DNA of 64,000 nucleotides, taken from positions 32,830 to 96,829 of the forward strand of contig CANNZV010002469.1 of NCBI GenBank assembly GCA_947561585.1. Direction: 5' to 3'. The notes under the pieces are model-generated. The model did no database searches and was not told the origin of the DNA. It was given only the letters and a program-made list of their open reading frames with translations. Below are positions 34,856 to 46,630 of the stretch, piece after piece. Numbering within the stretch: the first letter of the stretch is position 1; the number at the start of each line of letters is the position of its first letter. The position numbers and the translations under genes were made by a program. The stretch comes from Caprella mutica (Eukaryota; Arthropoda; Malacostraca; Amphipoda; Caprellidae).

Positions 34856-37800
34856 TTCTTCCCAATGCTCATTATTCATTGATAAGTTTTACTCAGATTT
34901 ACGTATTATAACTTTGCAGTCCATTACTCCACATGAGCGTAAAATAAGAGCGGAACTGCGAAATAATCTCTTCCGACTTCAGACAACTTTTTCCAGTTAC
35001 TCTTTCAACTTTCCACCAAAAAACAGGAGCTGATGAAATCTCGCGGGAGTTACGCTAAGTAGCGCTTGCCCCTTTATTTCAGATGATTTTACAGAACCAG
35101 AGGAGATTACGGATAGTCATACGACTTTGATATGAGAGACTTTTATTACGGATTTATCCAATGAAACAAAAGAGACTTTTGCGGGGCTCGCTGTCAGTGG
35201 TTCGGTTCTTAGGAAATTGTAATGAGATTAGAATAAGACTCTTAAAGAAATTATGATATGAAAAAGTATCAAAAGGGTTTATATGATAATATATAACGTA
35301 ATGATAACCATTGAAATAGAATAATAATTTCGTGAATTAGATATATAATATTCCTACCGAAATTTTGTAATTATACCAATACCTAAATATCATTAGATGC
35401 CACTCTAACCTCAATAGTAGGTTAATTTAACGTAGTTGTTGTATCACCTTTTTCATGCATTTCTCTAAGGGATACGACCGCTGTTCATAAATAATGCAGA
35501 TAAGTTTTAGACTGCATCGTACATTCATGTTCCTTAAGATACTTGGCCTTTTTGGAGAGTATTATCAGATCTTAAATTCATTGGTTTTTTGCGTAGCTGA
35601 TTATAAGGTGTTCCCCAAGGTGCCATTCTGGCGCCTGCTCTATTCTCCCTATCAGTTCGGAATGAGTTGTAGTGCTATTCGTACGGGTCTTCGAGCAGCG
35701 CATCTAACCCTTGGAAGAGCTTCCAAATAGAAAGAGCAGCACAAATTTCCAGTCATTTACATAGGCAGAGCATAGAAAAGAGCATTAGGCGGTGATTTAT
35801 CGGCAGCATTGTGCCTGAGGTCTGAGGCGAAGCAGCCAAACTTTCAATGGTGGTAGATTACTCCTCATTGAAGAGCCTTTATAGCATTCATGGGAATTGC
35901 ATTCACTACCTAAGGATCTGTGGTTTGCACTCCAAATTGATACTAAATGAGAATTTGATGACTGAATACACATTACTTTCTAAATTGATTGTAAAAAAGT
36001 TATTAAGTTAAAAAATATATACACAATTTTTCTTTAAATTTATATGATGTTCACGGTATTTCTATATATTCTTATTTGATGTTATTTTGTAGCTATTGTG
36101 TGGAAGCAATTAATTTCCCAAATTCAGTACGAGGTACTAGACCTCGTTGTACTTTAATGAATTAAATAGAACGTTTCTTATTAGCAGCAGACGCTTCCTT
36201 TAATTTCCCTGAGAAGCCGTATGTCAGAGCCTCTTCCCTACCCTCTTTATTACATTAGTGAGGCAATTAGTGAAGGTCTATAGGAGAAATTGGTGAGTCC
36301 TGTGCTAGAATGTCTAAACCTACCTCTCGGAACCTATATATATATATATATTATACGTAAATTGTCTTTCTACCAGCCTCTCATTCCAGCAATTGTCTGT
36401 AAAACGAAAAGACCAACCGTGAACCAATGGAAACTACTGAAACAATTTATTCAAAAGCAATGAAAGTCTACAGTTTTCTGAAGATCACCAAATTCCGTAA
36501 GATTAGAGAGCGGAGGATCCCATTTGTCGGCCAATAGATTCATTTACCGGGCAGTGAAGGCTCTTTATTTCCCCAGTGACGTCTAATGAACGTCTTCCAT
36601 ACATGAAACTTGTCTTCATTTGCCGTTTGTTGACTCGAGTTTTGCCATGTGTCTCTTACCGTTGAAATTGTTTCTCCAGAAGACTTCATTAGAAATTAAT
36701 GGGGCGGATAGACAAGCAGAGTAAATAGCATTTACATGAACACTGGAGATTAGGAGTGATCTGCTGATTGGACGGCAGACTACATTATCTCTCACTTCAA
36801 TTAGCAGTCGATGCATAATCTGCCTTCGTAATGTCACTTATTTACGGATCAATGGCTTCAAAAACTATTCATTTAATCGATTGGTAAAGCAAATTGCATT
36901 GACTAAGTTTCAACAGGTAGGTTGGTTTTAAACAGAGATTAATCACAAACGATTAAATAATTACTCTTACATTTCTCATTTTTAATTGTACTTCCATATT
37001 CTTTTTTTCCGTGCACAGTTCCATTTTTATGTGTGAATCTTCACCAGAAATATATTGTAGCTTGTTGAAGGTACATATGTTGGCTTGTGTTTGGCTGTGG
37101 AAGTAGGGAACACTCATCCCTACTGAGCCATCCACTACACCTGTCCAGGAGAAGCAATTAACGCTCCTGTATAGTGCACCACAGGGACATTAATGTGCAC
37201 CAATGTCTCTGACAACACGAACTTAAATTTCTCCATTGTTTCCCTAAACTAGACAAAGTACAAGTTTATTTGATTCAGAGAGAAAGAGAGAGAGAGATGT
37301 TCACAGCTACCTGATGGAAAGTGTCAATGCCTGGCAGTGTGGATTTGTCAATCAGGTGATGAAAAGAAACTGATAATTATTCTATAATAAAACATTAGCT
37401 TTACTTGTTATGTTTCAGTTTAATTGTTATATTTATCTTAGCATCAATTTTATTATGGTTCTATTTACTAACTAATCAAATGAATTTATGCTTAAAATGA
37501 TATTAAATTGCATAATCATTATTACTGGTGCAAAATGAAAGAGAATGACTGCATTTAAAGTGTTAATTATCAATAACAGAAGAAAATATCATGTATAGTA
37601 CATGACCCACCTAATTCCACTCGCTAGTTATTTTAGAGGCTGAAGCAATGGGCCACTAGCGACCCATGAAAATCTTTTGCGTACTTTCTGATGTTCTTCC
37701 TAATGAGAATAGAGCCAATTAGCCAAATACTTAGAAAAACAGAGCGATTTACATGAAGAGGTCTTAGCTTGGGAAACTCTGAAGAAACCCAATCTAGTAA

Positions 37801-38348
37801 TATAGCCATAGTAGACCAGGGAATATTTGATAATAATCACGTAACTTTTCACTGTCTCAATTATATATTGATATTTATTTGCATGGCTACTAAATTATTG
37901 CCTCTTGACACAAAATAATTGAAGATTGGAGATATTTATTTTCTAACGCGTCAAGATATTTCATTGATTTGTTAGGGTTATAATGTCGTATTTTTTATGA
38001 GAAAAAAAATGAGCTCTTGTTGTCTGTCTAAGATGAAGGGTATATATCATATAGGTAAATATTATGTAAATCAGTTTAAAAGTTTGTTAAAGTCACAATA
38101 AAATGAAGAAATAAATAAGTTTGGCCGATTTCTATTATCAACAATTGATTGTCTTGAATTTTAACAAATATTAACAATATCTACCAAGACAAATTATAGA
38201 TGTCATGTAACTCTCTTGAAGAGTTATAATTTTAATTTAACTACAAGATGTCTTGTGAACATTGGAATTCATTTATTTGTTAAATTTACAACAACAAGAC
38301 CCATATATTTACAAAAATCCTCGTTGACATAATGTGTAGTCTTATCAC
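34856..38348. other. Intergenic DNA with one reverse-transcriptase relic
   Basis: Contains the short RT-like motif at 35607-35651 (listed separately), a (TA)n tract at about 36339-36351 and a GA-repeat at about 37279-37297. Small open frames at 36616-36837 and 36953-37135 (minus strand) show no recognisable domain. Confidence 0.45.
35607..35651 (+). pseudogene. Reverse-transcriptase motif relic (non-LTR type)
   Basis: Read from 35607, the plus strand gives GVPQGAILAPALFSL. This matches the highly conserved RT palm motif of jockey/I-type non-LTR retrotransposons (pattern GVPQGxxLxPxLFxxY). In the same frame stop codons lie directly upstream (TAG at 35593, TAA at 35604) and a stop follows about 25 bp downstream, so only this fragment survives. 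The frame that is open across this spot (35494-35730, 78 codons) is a different frame and is a shadow. A chance match of this length is unlikely but possible, because neighbouring residues do not align convincingly. It is not functional. Confidence 0.5.
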
Positions 38349-38538
38349 ATGTTTGTTCACTAGTTTGTTCACTATTTTGTTCATTAGTTTGTTCATTAGT
38401 TTGTTCACTAGTTTGTTCACTATTGTGTTCATTAGTATGTTCATTAGTTTGTTCACTAGTTTGTTCATTAGTTTGTTCATTAGTTTGTTCACTAGTTTGT
38501 TCACATGTTTGTTCACAGGTTTCTCCACATGTTTGTTA
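38349..38538. repeat. 12-bp minisatellite, about 16 units
   Basis: Unit TTTGTTCATTAG or TTTGTTCACTAG, degenerating at the right (CACATG, CACAGG). The four-codon period leaves frames open on both strands; neither is considered real. Confidence 0.93.
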
Positions 38539-39077
38539 AGGCCTATACATTGTTTGCACTGCGCATCATTTTGTGGTGAGATGAGAAGAGTCAACAGAAG
38601 GAGTCACAACTAACACCAAAGAGTCAACAGAAGGAGTCACTACTAACACCTCGGGCTGACTCTTCCCTCTATTTAGCTCCTGTAATTCCACTCTCTTCAT
38701 TGCTCTAGTAATTTGGCCATGCTTTCATTAGCCAAAGACTGTGTTGGTACTGCGTCTGTAAATCTGCTGTGGTCAATTAAATACTACTGACCAATAGAAG
38801 TAAAAAATATTCTGTGATTATGTACAATTTTATCAACCTTTTTTGACAGATGATTAGACAGTAAGTTAAACAAACCCCCGTTAACTTGTTCTGACAATGC
38901 AATGTTCTGAATTTCAGAGGGGATAATGAGCAGATATTTACGGTAGATTTAGGCCGTAGTTTCCAGTACTATAATGAGTACACGGTTACTTTATGACTCA
39001 CTTTAAATAGACTCGGAGCAGCTCATTGCCTGATGTTTATGAAGATTGGAGGTAGGTAGGGATGCTGTAGGTAGGTA
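38539..39077. other. Intergenic DNA
   Basis: The segment AGAGTCAACAGAAGGAGTCA is directly duplicated at about 38587 and 38620. Nothing else recognised. Confidence 0.4.
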
Positions 39078-39116
39078 CAGTAGAACTCCTCTATAGTGAA
39101 CTCCTGTATAGTGAAT
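39078..39116 (+). mobile_element. Possible left terminus of a pogo/Tigger-type element
   Basis: TA is followed by CAGTAGAACTCCTCTATAGT and a second subterminal copy CTCCTGTATAGTGAA at 39101. CAGTAGAAC-type ends after TA with repeated subterminal motifs are characteristic of pogo/Tigger transposons. I found no matching inverted end in the neighbourhood, so this would be a truncated copy. Confidence 0.35.
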
Positions 39117-39267
39117 CATCCTGATTAGTAGACTTCTGTATAGTAAAGTTACCTCTGTAGTGAACATATTTAGCTTAGTCTGTCACAAATATTCATAAGT
39201 TCTCAATAAACTGTTCATGGAAAAGATTAATGCTTTCATGTGTTCATTCTTTTCTCCTGCGACATGA

Positions 39268-39471
39268 TCACTTTTTGTTAAAATTTAAAATGGTTTCTTC
39301 AGTTTTGAACTTATTAACATTTGTCAATAAGGTTGGTTTTATAGTTGGTGGAAATCTTTCAAGAAAGCGTTGTTCAAAATGAGGTTGAACCTGTGTAAAG
39401 CTTCCAGTGTCTAAAAAAATTGTCACTACAAAATCTCTTTGTTCTTTTGAAAGCTGAATTTTGATGGTTTC
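39268..39471 (-). pseudogene. Transposase N-terminal fragment (DUF4817-like HTH), broken
   Basis: The minus strand from 39471 down to a TGA at 39268 encodes 67 residues without an in-frame ATG; an in-frame stop lies directly upstream. The peptide contains LSKEQRDFVVTIFLDTGSF, then VQPHFEQRFLERFPPTIKP, then NKFKTEETI. The spacing EQR-x-F-V ... TGS ... VQ-x-x-F-x-x-RF ... P ... KF fits the DUF4817 helix-turn-helix domain found at the N-terminus of many arthropod mariner-like/IS630-type transposases. The catalytic DDE/D part is missing. The pogo-like end at 39078 may or may not belong to the same element. The family assignment is from memory of the domain pattern and needs a profile search. Confidence 0.55.
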
Positions 39472-39809
39472 TTATATGAGATACAAATTAACGGTGAAAT
39501 GATTTTATAAAGATATCAATTATATCTCAAAAACCAACTTTCAAATGGGAATTCATTTATGATTTTTTTTCGTATATTTCGTCATCGCGCAAGCCCTTCT
39601 TATTTTCCTTTTTTTAATTGGCTGCAGGATGTTTGATTTCGTAACTCTTAACAGATTATCACAATAGATGCAAAAAAAGTAAATGAATAAAACTGTGTTT
39701 TTAGAAAATTTCTAGGTTAGATAGTTTGTAAAATAAACTAGTTTGAAAATGGGTTTCCTTTATTTTGCGCCACCATGTATAGATTAAAATTTTCCTGGTA
39801 TGACAGTAG
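39472..39809. other. AT-rich intergenic DNA
   Basis: No feature recognised. Confidence 0.35.
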
Positions 39810-40510
39810 CAAAGATATTATACTACAATAAGATATACTACTCTCGACAATTTCTATTTTCTCTGCCACCTGGTTTTGAAAGCGGGAACTAAATTTGAAA
39901 TGAAGTAAGGACAATCAAGGTTATGTTATTTGCGTGACGTCATAACAGCAACACTCTAAAATCATATTTAGAAAAATTGAAGAACGTAACATTATGAAAA
40001 ACTGTTTATTTATTTCCATTATAAGAAACAGTGATGAATCCATAAATGTTATTCACACTACTTAACATTAATTTTCTATTTATGTGTGTTGCCTCGTTGA
40101 CGTCACGCTCATAAATCACTCGATTTGTGACAACAGCTCACAAAGCTTTACTCTTCAGTACCTACCCTACTACGAATATCAATATTGATAGGTTGCGACA
40201 ATTGAGTGATTTGTGACGTGACATATGCAGGAGAACAAATTTAAAAAGAAAATTAGTGGTTTAACAGGTTAGATAATCTATTTAATATATGTATATTTAT
40301 TATATTATGCAAATTGATAACTATTTTTTTACAAATTTACCTTCTTTAATTGTTATAAATATAATTTTAAATGTTGCTTACAGTGTTTAAGTGTTGACGT
40401 CATGCACACAACACACCTTGATTGTCCTTACAATATTTCATTTCTAGTTCCCGCTTTTAAAACAAGAAATAGGCAAGAGTAGTGCATCTTATTGTAGTAT
40501 AATATTTTTG
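39810..40510. mobile_element. 701-bp long-TIR (near-palindromic) MITE
   Basis: The ends are inverted copies over at least 130 bp. ATATTATACTACAATAAGAT at about 39815 pairs with the reverse of 40487-40506; GCGGGAACTA (39887) and GGACAATCAAGG (39909) have their reverse copies near 40455 and 40420. Similarity continues inward: AAATCACTCGATTTGTGACA at about 40114 pairs with about 40200-40220. The whole element can therefore fold back on itself. It carries three perfect TGACGTCA sites (39935, 40098, 40395). The borders are approximate: GTAG or TAG may be the target duplication, but this is unclear. It has no coding capacity. Confidence 0.72.
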
Positions 40511-40828
40511 GTAGTAGAGTGTACAAAATGTCTAAATATTTAACTGGTTTAGATAAAATGTAAGAGTATATTAAAAAATAACATTATTATACAATGAGGT
40601 AATAGAGTACATAGCCTAGAGGGTAATATGTAACCCTCCACTAGTTAGTCTAAGTTACGAATTGTCGTACGATTGCACGTCTTCGGTCATTTAAGAAGAA
40701 AGTATATAGTAATTATTATTTAATAACTTTTATTAATATATCCAATTCAAAATAATGGAGGTGACTCCGAAACATAAAAAATATTTTTGTGAATAAATAA
40801 ATGTTGTAACACAAACATATACAAATTC
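40511..40828. other. AT-rich intergenic DNA
   Basis: No feature recognised. Confidence 0.35.
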
Positions 40829-41657
40829 ACACCATCATGTACAGATTCACACCAACATGTCCCAATTCACCCAATATGTCCCAATTCACACCAACATGTC
40901 CCAATTCACAGCAACATGTCCCAATTCACACCAACATGTCCCAATTCACTCCAACATGTCCCAATTCACACCAACATGTACAAATTCACACCAACATGTC
41001 CTAATTCACACCAACATGTCCCAATTCACCCAATATGTCCCAATTCACACCAACATGTCCCAAATCACACCAAGATGTCCCAATTCACCCAATATGTCCC
41101 AATTCACACCAACATGTCCCAATTCACACCAACATGTCCCAAATCACACCAACATGTCCCAATTCACACCAACATGTCCCAATTCACACCAACATGTCCC
41201 AATTCACACCAACATGTCCCAATTCACACCAACATGTCCCAATTCACTCCAACATGTCCCAATTCACACCAACATGTGCAAATTCACACCAACATGTCCT
41301 AATTCACACCAACATGTCCCAATTCACCCAATATGTCCCAATTCACATCAACATGTCTCAATTCACTCCAACATGTCCCAATTCACTCCAACATGTCCCA
41401 ATTCACTACAACATCTCCCAATTCACTTCAACATGTCTCAATTCACTCCAACATGTCCCAATTCACTCCAACATGTCCCAATTCACTCCAACATGTCCCA
41501 ATTCACTACAACATGTCTCAATTCACTCCAACATGTCCCAATTCACTCCAACATGTCCCAATTCACTCCAACATGTCCCAATTCACTACAACATGTCTCA
41601 ATTCACTCCAACATGTCCCAATTCACACCAACATGTCCCAATTCACCCAATATGTCC
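40829..41657. repeat. 20-bp (19-bp variant) minisatellite, about 41 units
   Basis: Unit CATGTCCCAATTCACACCAA, with a 19-bp variant TATGTCCCAATTCACCCAA and CACTCC or CACTAC variants, the latter two concentrated in the right half. A left-half block with CCCAATATG markers is repeated. All three plus frames are open for long stretches (up to about 272 codons) because the unit has no stops. These are not genes. Confidence 0.96.
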
Positions 41658-43137
41658 CCTGTCTGCAAGAAGTAACATGCAGTGAATGTTCTATCCGCAA
41701 AGCCTCTTACCCAAAGAGTCTGCATAAGTTGTGTCCGTATTCACAGTGGCTATGTGTTATTTGTCACTCAATAACATTTACGCAGCTTTCTCTTCTTCAA
41801 TAAGTGGCAGAAGTCATCTTTAAGACATGAATATTTTATCACCACCAGAACAGCCATAAGGCCATTCCACTCAAAAATAACAGTAGTATCCTCTCACTTG
41901 ACAGATTTATAAGGAGAGAAATAACTAACTAAAAACAATTCATTTGACATGATAGATATTATAATTCAGGCATCGGTTAATTTTCAGTAACTAAGTTGGC
42001 TGTGTTTTCGATCTGAATGCGTTGTTGCACTGGGTAGGCCTATTGGATGTTGTCCCAATACGCCTCAATAATAGGCTTAGCTCAGCCTAATTTCTGACTA
42101 AGATAATTCAATCAGTTTATAGATTGACTGATAGATGGCGTTCAAATTATTCATTTGGCTCAGAATGATTTAACATTTTGATGACGGCAGCATAGGAGGT
42201 GATGGCAGAGTTCAGATTCTAAACTCAACAGGGTGGAATTATGGACCTTTATTCTTTATGTATTCAAATGTGAACTTTATTAATATTTTTAGTTAAAGAA
42301 AACAATGATAAAAAGGATGAAATAATAATAGCAGCTAATATAGAAGACTATCTATATGATATATGTAATTTTAATAATGTGTAGTTTTTACAAACAGTAG
42401 AAATATTGCCCCCAGTTATATGACCTACAGGTATCTTAAAATCACTATATTTGTCTGTCTGTCTATAACTCAGAGCAACATTACTAAGAAAAGTTACACT
42501 TAGAATGCTAATAATTTACCAAATATTAAAATGTGGTGTTGAAATTCAAACTTGTTTTTAAATTAATAATATTTGAATTATAATGGGATAGATTGGAATT
42601 AATTCGACATTCTTTCCAAAATATTTTCAGAGACTATCCAACAGAATGGGTTTGGAATTTGCTCTAGATGCTCTACAGAACGATATTGATTTGTTTTATG
42701 AAATTAGAAAGGGTTTTTGAATTATTCGAACCTTATATTATATGGGAATAGATAGTTGAAGATAGTTATATTATATGGAGTTGAAGATTCGAAGTTCTTT
42801 TTCGAAATATGACATAACATAGAAAATAAAAACTACATTTTCATAATCGTTTTTAATTTTTTTACGAAAGTAAAAGACAAATTTTGCATGATTGAAAATC
42901 TGAATATTATCCTACTTACTGATTATTAACGGTGGAAATTTTACTAAATATTCTAGATAGTGAGATTTAGAACATTGAAACAATAATGAATTTTGTCACA
43001 AATATATTTACTTCATTTCAATTACTGAATTAATGAAACAACAGCGTCTACTCACGATTTGAATGTTTAAACATTGTAATTTACTCGTAATGTATGTACT
43101 TATCTAGATGTTAATAGAGGATAGAAGCAAGTTATCG
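41658..43137. other. AT-rich intergenic DNA
   Basis: No gene or element end recognised. Confidence 0.4.
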
Positions 43138-43145
43138 TACAATAT

Positions 43146-44200
43146 GGTGTGCAGACGTTCCGTTGACGAGACGTTTCGTCGATATTTTTTCATAAAGGAG
43201 ATATTAACAAACTCTATTGTTAAGAAACACGTACTTTAACAGAATAATGTATCAAACGATCAAAAAATTACAAAAAAGAATAATGGTAAGGGGGAAAACT
43301 ATTAAATACATTTCTATCATTTTTCTACTTCAATACTAAACCAAAACTACTCAATAATAACAAATCGTTTTTAAGTAATTTAATATATTTGGGTCGAGTT
43401 ACGTTTGTGATTTTTAAAATTTAAAACAATTTGCTCTCAATAATTTACGTTTCATAATTTAAAAATTTATATTGTCTGATTTGTACAGTCATTTTCAGTC
43501 GGTAAATGCCCTCTGAGTTTTAATTCTAGATTGATTGGTAAGATTTTACTTAAAAAACTCGCTGTTGAATATTTATCGATATTTTAGGTTTATTGTTATA
43601 AACAAAAAGTGATCATTTGAAACAAGTAATTGGCTTAAAATAGAAATAGTTCAGAGCTATCGAATGGTATCCCATTTTCGAATTCTCATCATGTAAGAAA
43701 AAAATATTAAAAATCCTCTCCAGGCTCCAATAAAAATATGAGTTTATTACATAAAATTATAGAACTAATATATTATTAATATTCTCAGAGTACTCGAAAA
43801 GACACCTTTACCCGAGCAAACACTGCAAAATACTAATAGGCAGTTGTGACACGAGGCTACTTATGGACTAAGAAATAAATTTAAGAATGCTCTTTGTGTG
43901 TGGATTTAGTCCTTTAGTTTTCAATGATTTCATTATTTGATACGATACATTTATGAGATTTTGTCTTGGCATGCATATACAATTTTTCAAATTACTTCAA
44001 AATAATTTGGAATTATTATAAGTAATTCTGGTTTAGTATTAAAGTAGAAAAACGATTGAAAATTAAAATAGCTTTCCTCCTTCAATCGTTTGATACATTA
44101 TTCTGAATAAAGTACATGTTTTGTAACACTAGAGTGTGATAATATACCATTTGTGAAAATTTGTCGACGAAACTTCCTGTCGAAGAAACGTCTGTCAACC
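43146..44200. mobile_element. 1,055-bp long-TIR transposon (non-autonomous) with 8-bp target duplication
   Basis: Direct repeats TACAATAT (43138-43145) and TACAATAC (44201-44208) flank it exactly. Inside, inverted ends begin GGTGTGCAGACGTTCCG on the left and GGTTGACAGACGTTTCT on the right (reversed), share GTTTCGTCGA and AATAATGTATCAAACGAT, and continue with lower similarity for about 200-250 bp (for example CAATACTAAACC at about 43331 and its reverse near 44030). Long TIRs with an 8- to 9-bp duplication fit Mutator-like or possibly Merlin/hAT derivatives; the superfamily is uncertain. No open frame of useful length lies inside. Confidence 0.82.
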
Positions 44201-44208
44201 TACAATAC

Positions 44209-44534
44209 ATGCACGGTAACTCGGACTATTGTCTACAATATACCTTTAACAATTAAATCTTCTTTGTAGAAAAAATAAAAAGCGAAGACTGACGTCTACA
44301 AATTAGAATATTGTTCAAGCGAATAGATAAAATTACTAATTCAGTAACTAGACACTTATTTAATATTCAATAAATTACCAATATACTGTATCTACTTAAT
44401 TTGAATATATCTATGAAAAAGTATGTCTATGTTACTATGAAGGTAATAGACTTCACCCAGTAAAATTCTCTAAAATAACAATTATAAAAATTTCATTCCT
44501 AATATTTATTGTATTCCTTTCTGCCAATACCATT
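44209..44534. other. AT-rich intergenic DNA
   Basis: No feature recognised. Confidence 0.35.
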
Positions 44535-45464
44535 ACTATCTCTTGAGAAGCTTTACACTATCACAGTAGAGTCACTTCATCCTATCTTTTGAGAAGCTTT
44601 ACACTATCACAGTAGAGTCACTTCATCCTATCTCTTGAGAAGCTTTACACTATCACAGTAGAGTCACTTCATCCTATCTCTTGAGAAGCTTTACACTATC
44701 ACAGTAGAGTCACATCATCCTATCTCTTGAGAAGCTTTACACTATCACAGTAGAGTCACTTCATCCTATCTCTTGAGAAGCTTTACACTATCACAGTAGA
44801 GTCACATCATCCTATCTCTTGAGAAGCTTTACACTATCACAGTAGAGTCACTTCATCCTATCTCTTGAGAAGCTTTACACTATCACAGTAGAGTCACTTC
44901 ATCCTATCTCTTGAGAAGCTTTACACTATCACAGTAGAGTCACATCATCCTATCTCTTGAGAAGCTTTACACTATCACAGTAGAGTCACTTCATCCTATC
45001 TCTTGAGAAGCTTTACACTATCACAGTAGAGTCACATCATCCTATCTCTTGAGAAGCTTTACACTATCACAGTAGAGTCACTTCATCCTATCTCTTGAGA
45101 AGCTTTACACTATCACAGTAGAGTCACATCATCCTATCTCTTGAGAAGCTTTACACTATCACAGTAGAGTCACATCATCCTATCTCTTGAGAAGCTTTAC
45201 ACTATCACAGTAGAGTCACTTCATCCTATCTCTTGAGAAGCTTTACACTATCACAGTAGAGTCACATCATCCTATCTCTTGAGAAGCTTTACACTATCAC
45301 AGTAGAGTCACTTCATCCTATCTCTTGAGAAGCTTTACACTATCACAGTAGAGTCACTTCATCCTATCTCTTGAGAAGCTTTACACTATCACAGTAGAGT
45401 CACATCATCCTATCTCTTGAGAAGCTTTACACTATCACAGTAGAGTCACATCATCCTATCTCTG
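44535..45464. repeat. 46-bp minisatellite, 20 units, one binary variable site
   Basis: Core GAGAAGCTTTACACTATCAC plus AGTAGAGTCAC, then TTCAT or ATCAT, then CCTATCTCTT. Apart from one C/T difference near 44587, the only variation I see is the T/A after GTCAC. Every unit carries a HindIII site (AAGCTT). Confidence 0.97.
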
Positions 45465-46332
45465 ACAACATCACAGTTAATCATTATAAGCAATTAAACA
45501 GCTTGCACACCGGGGACTGACGCACACTTGCCAAAACTCTCTACTCCGGTACAACATTACTCTGACTAACTATCTTTGTGTGTTAGAGGACAGTGTGACA
45601 GTGGCTGATACAGGTGTGGGTGCCTTTAAACACTCTACTAAATACCTTCAGTTCCATCTTTACAGAGAGATAAAGGCTTTATTAGTAAGTAAAGGAGTCC
45701 AAAGGTGGTCCTATCGCCCCCTACCGGCCATTTATTCAGCCTGTTAATCACCATACACTCATTAGGTAGAAACTTTACGCAGTTATGAATATTCAGAGGG
45801 GGACTATGAATAAATTGAGGGGTACGTTAAATCTGCTCTCAGTGACAGAAAACCTTGTAACACTACCGGTAGATATGTAGTCTCCATTACTTTTTACATT
45901 TTTACTGCTAAATAAATTGAATATGTAAATTTATAAAATCAGTGAAGATTACAAGTGAAGAGTAAAATGTATATTTAGTAGCTAAATATTTTGTAGTGTC
46001 ATAATTAGGGTATCAAAAAGACTTCTTCAATTATTATATTTTCTTTGAATTAAATAGGAAAAGCCTGCAAAAATATGGATTATAATATTATACTCACCAA
46101 TTTACAAACATTCATATACTACACAGTGTGTTTTGCAGATAGCACACTAATCCTCTCCACTGTCCAATGGTAGGAAACATCCTCTTCATCTATGTGGTGA
46201 GTAAGAGCCTGTCAATGCTATTAGCTTACCCCTTTTTTAGTGTGAATTACTCCTCTGAAGAGTCTTAATTGCTTATTAATTAGTGGGGGGGGGGGCACTG
46301 CTCTCTCTGATTCACAGGAGAGAAAAGAAGTC
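45465..46332. other. Intergenic DNA
   Basis: A run of 11 G lies at 46285-46295. The 45480-45850 part is less AT-rich than average but holds no recognisable frame. Confidence 0.4.
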
Positions 46333-46630
46333 AACACTGGAACTAACAAGCAGTCAATTTGACTGGTTTTTACTTTCAGAATATTTGTATCTTATAAATT
46401 ATTATTGGTGGACATTTGATTCTTTTTTATTCTTAATTAAACATGACAGTAGAACAAAATAATAATTTTAAATAAAATAAAAAATAAATTATAATGACTT
46501 TATCGTTTTTTATACTTTTCGTTATATTAAAATTATAAAATTTTGTAAGTATCCACCAATAATTCTTATGAGATACAAATGTTTGGAAAGTAAAAACCAG
46601 TGAAATTGACTGCTTGGTAGTTACAGTGTT
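46333..46630. mobile_element. 298-bp MITE with about 80-bp TIRs
   Basis: AACACTGGAACTAACAAGCA at 46333 pairs with the reverse of 46611-46630 (AACACTGTAACTACCAAGCA). Similarity continues through AGTCAATTTGACTGGTTTTT, ACATTTGTATCT-like and TTATTGGTGGA blocks to about 46412 and 46549. The middle is AT-rich. A 94-codon minus frame covers it but is simply the palindrome read through. No clear target duplication is visible. AGTCAATTTGACT also occurs near the right end of the 13929-14172 element. Confidence 0.75.

Noticed and set aside
40857..41803. Plus-strand frames up to 272 codons in the 20-bp array as a repetitive protein
   Set aside because: All three frames are open over the same DNA and no flanking domain exists.
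44535..45464. CRISPR-like array with 46-bp period
   Set aside because: Units are identical throughout, so there are no spacers.
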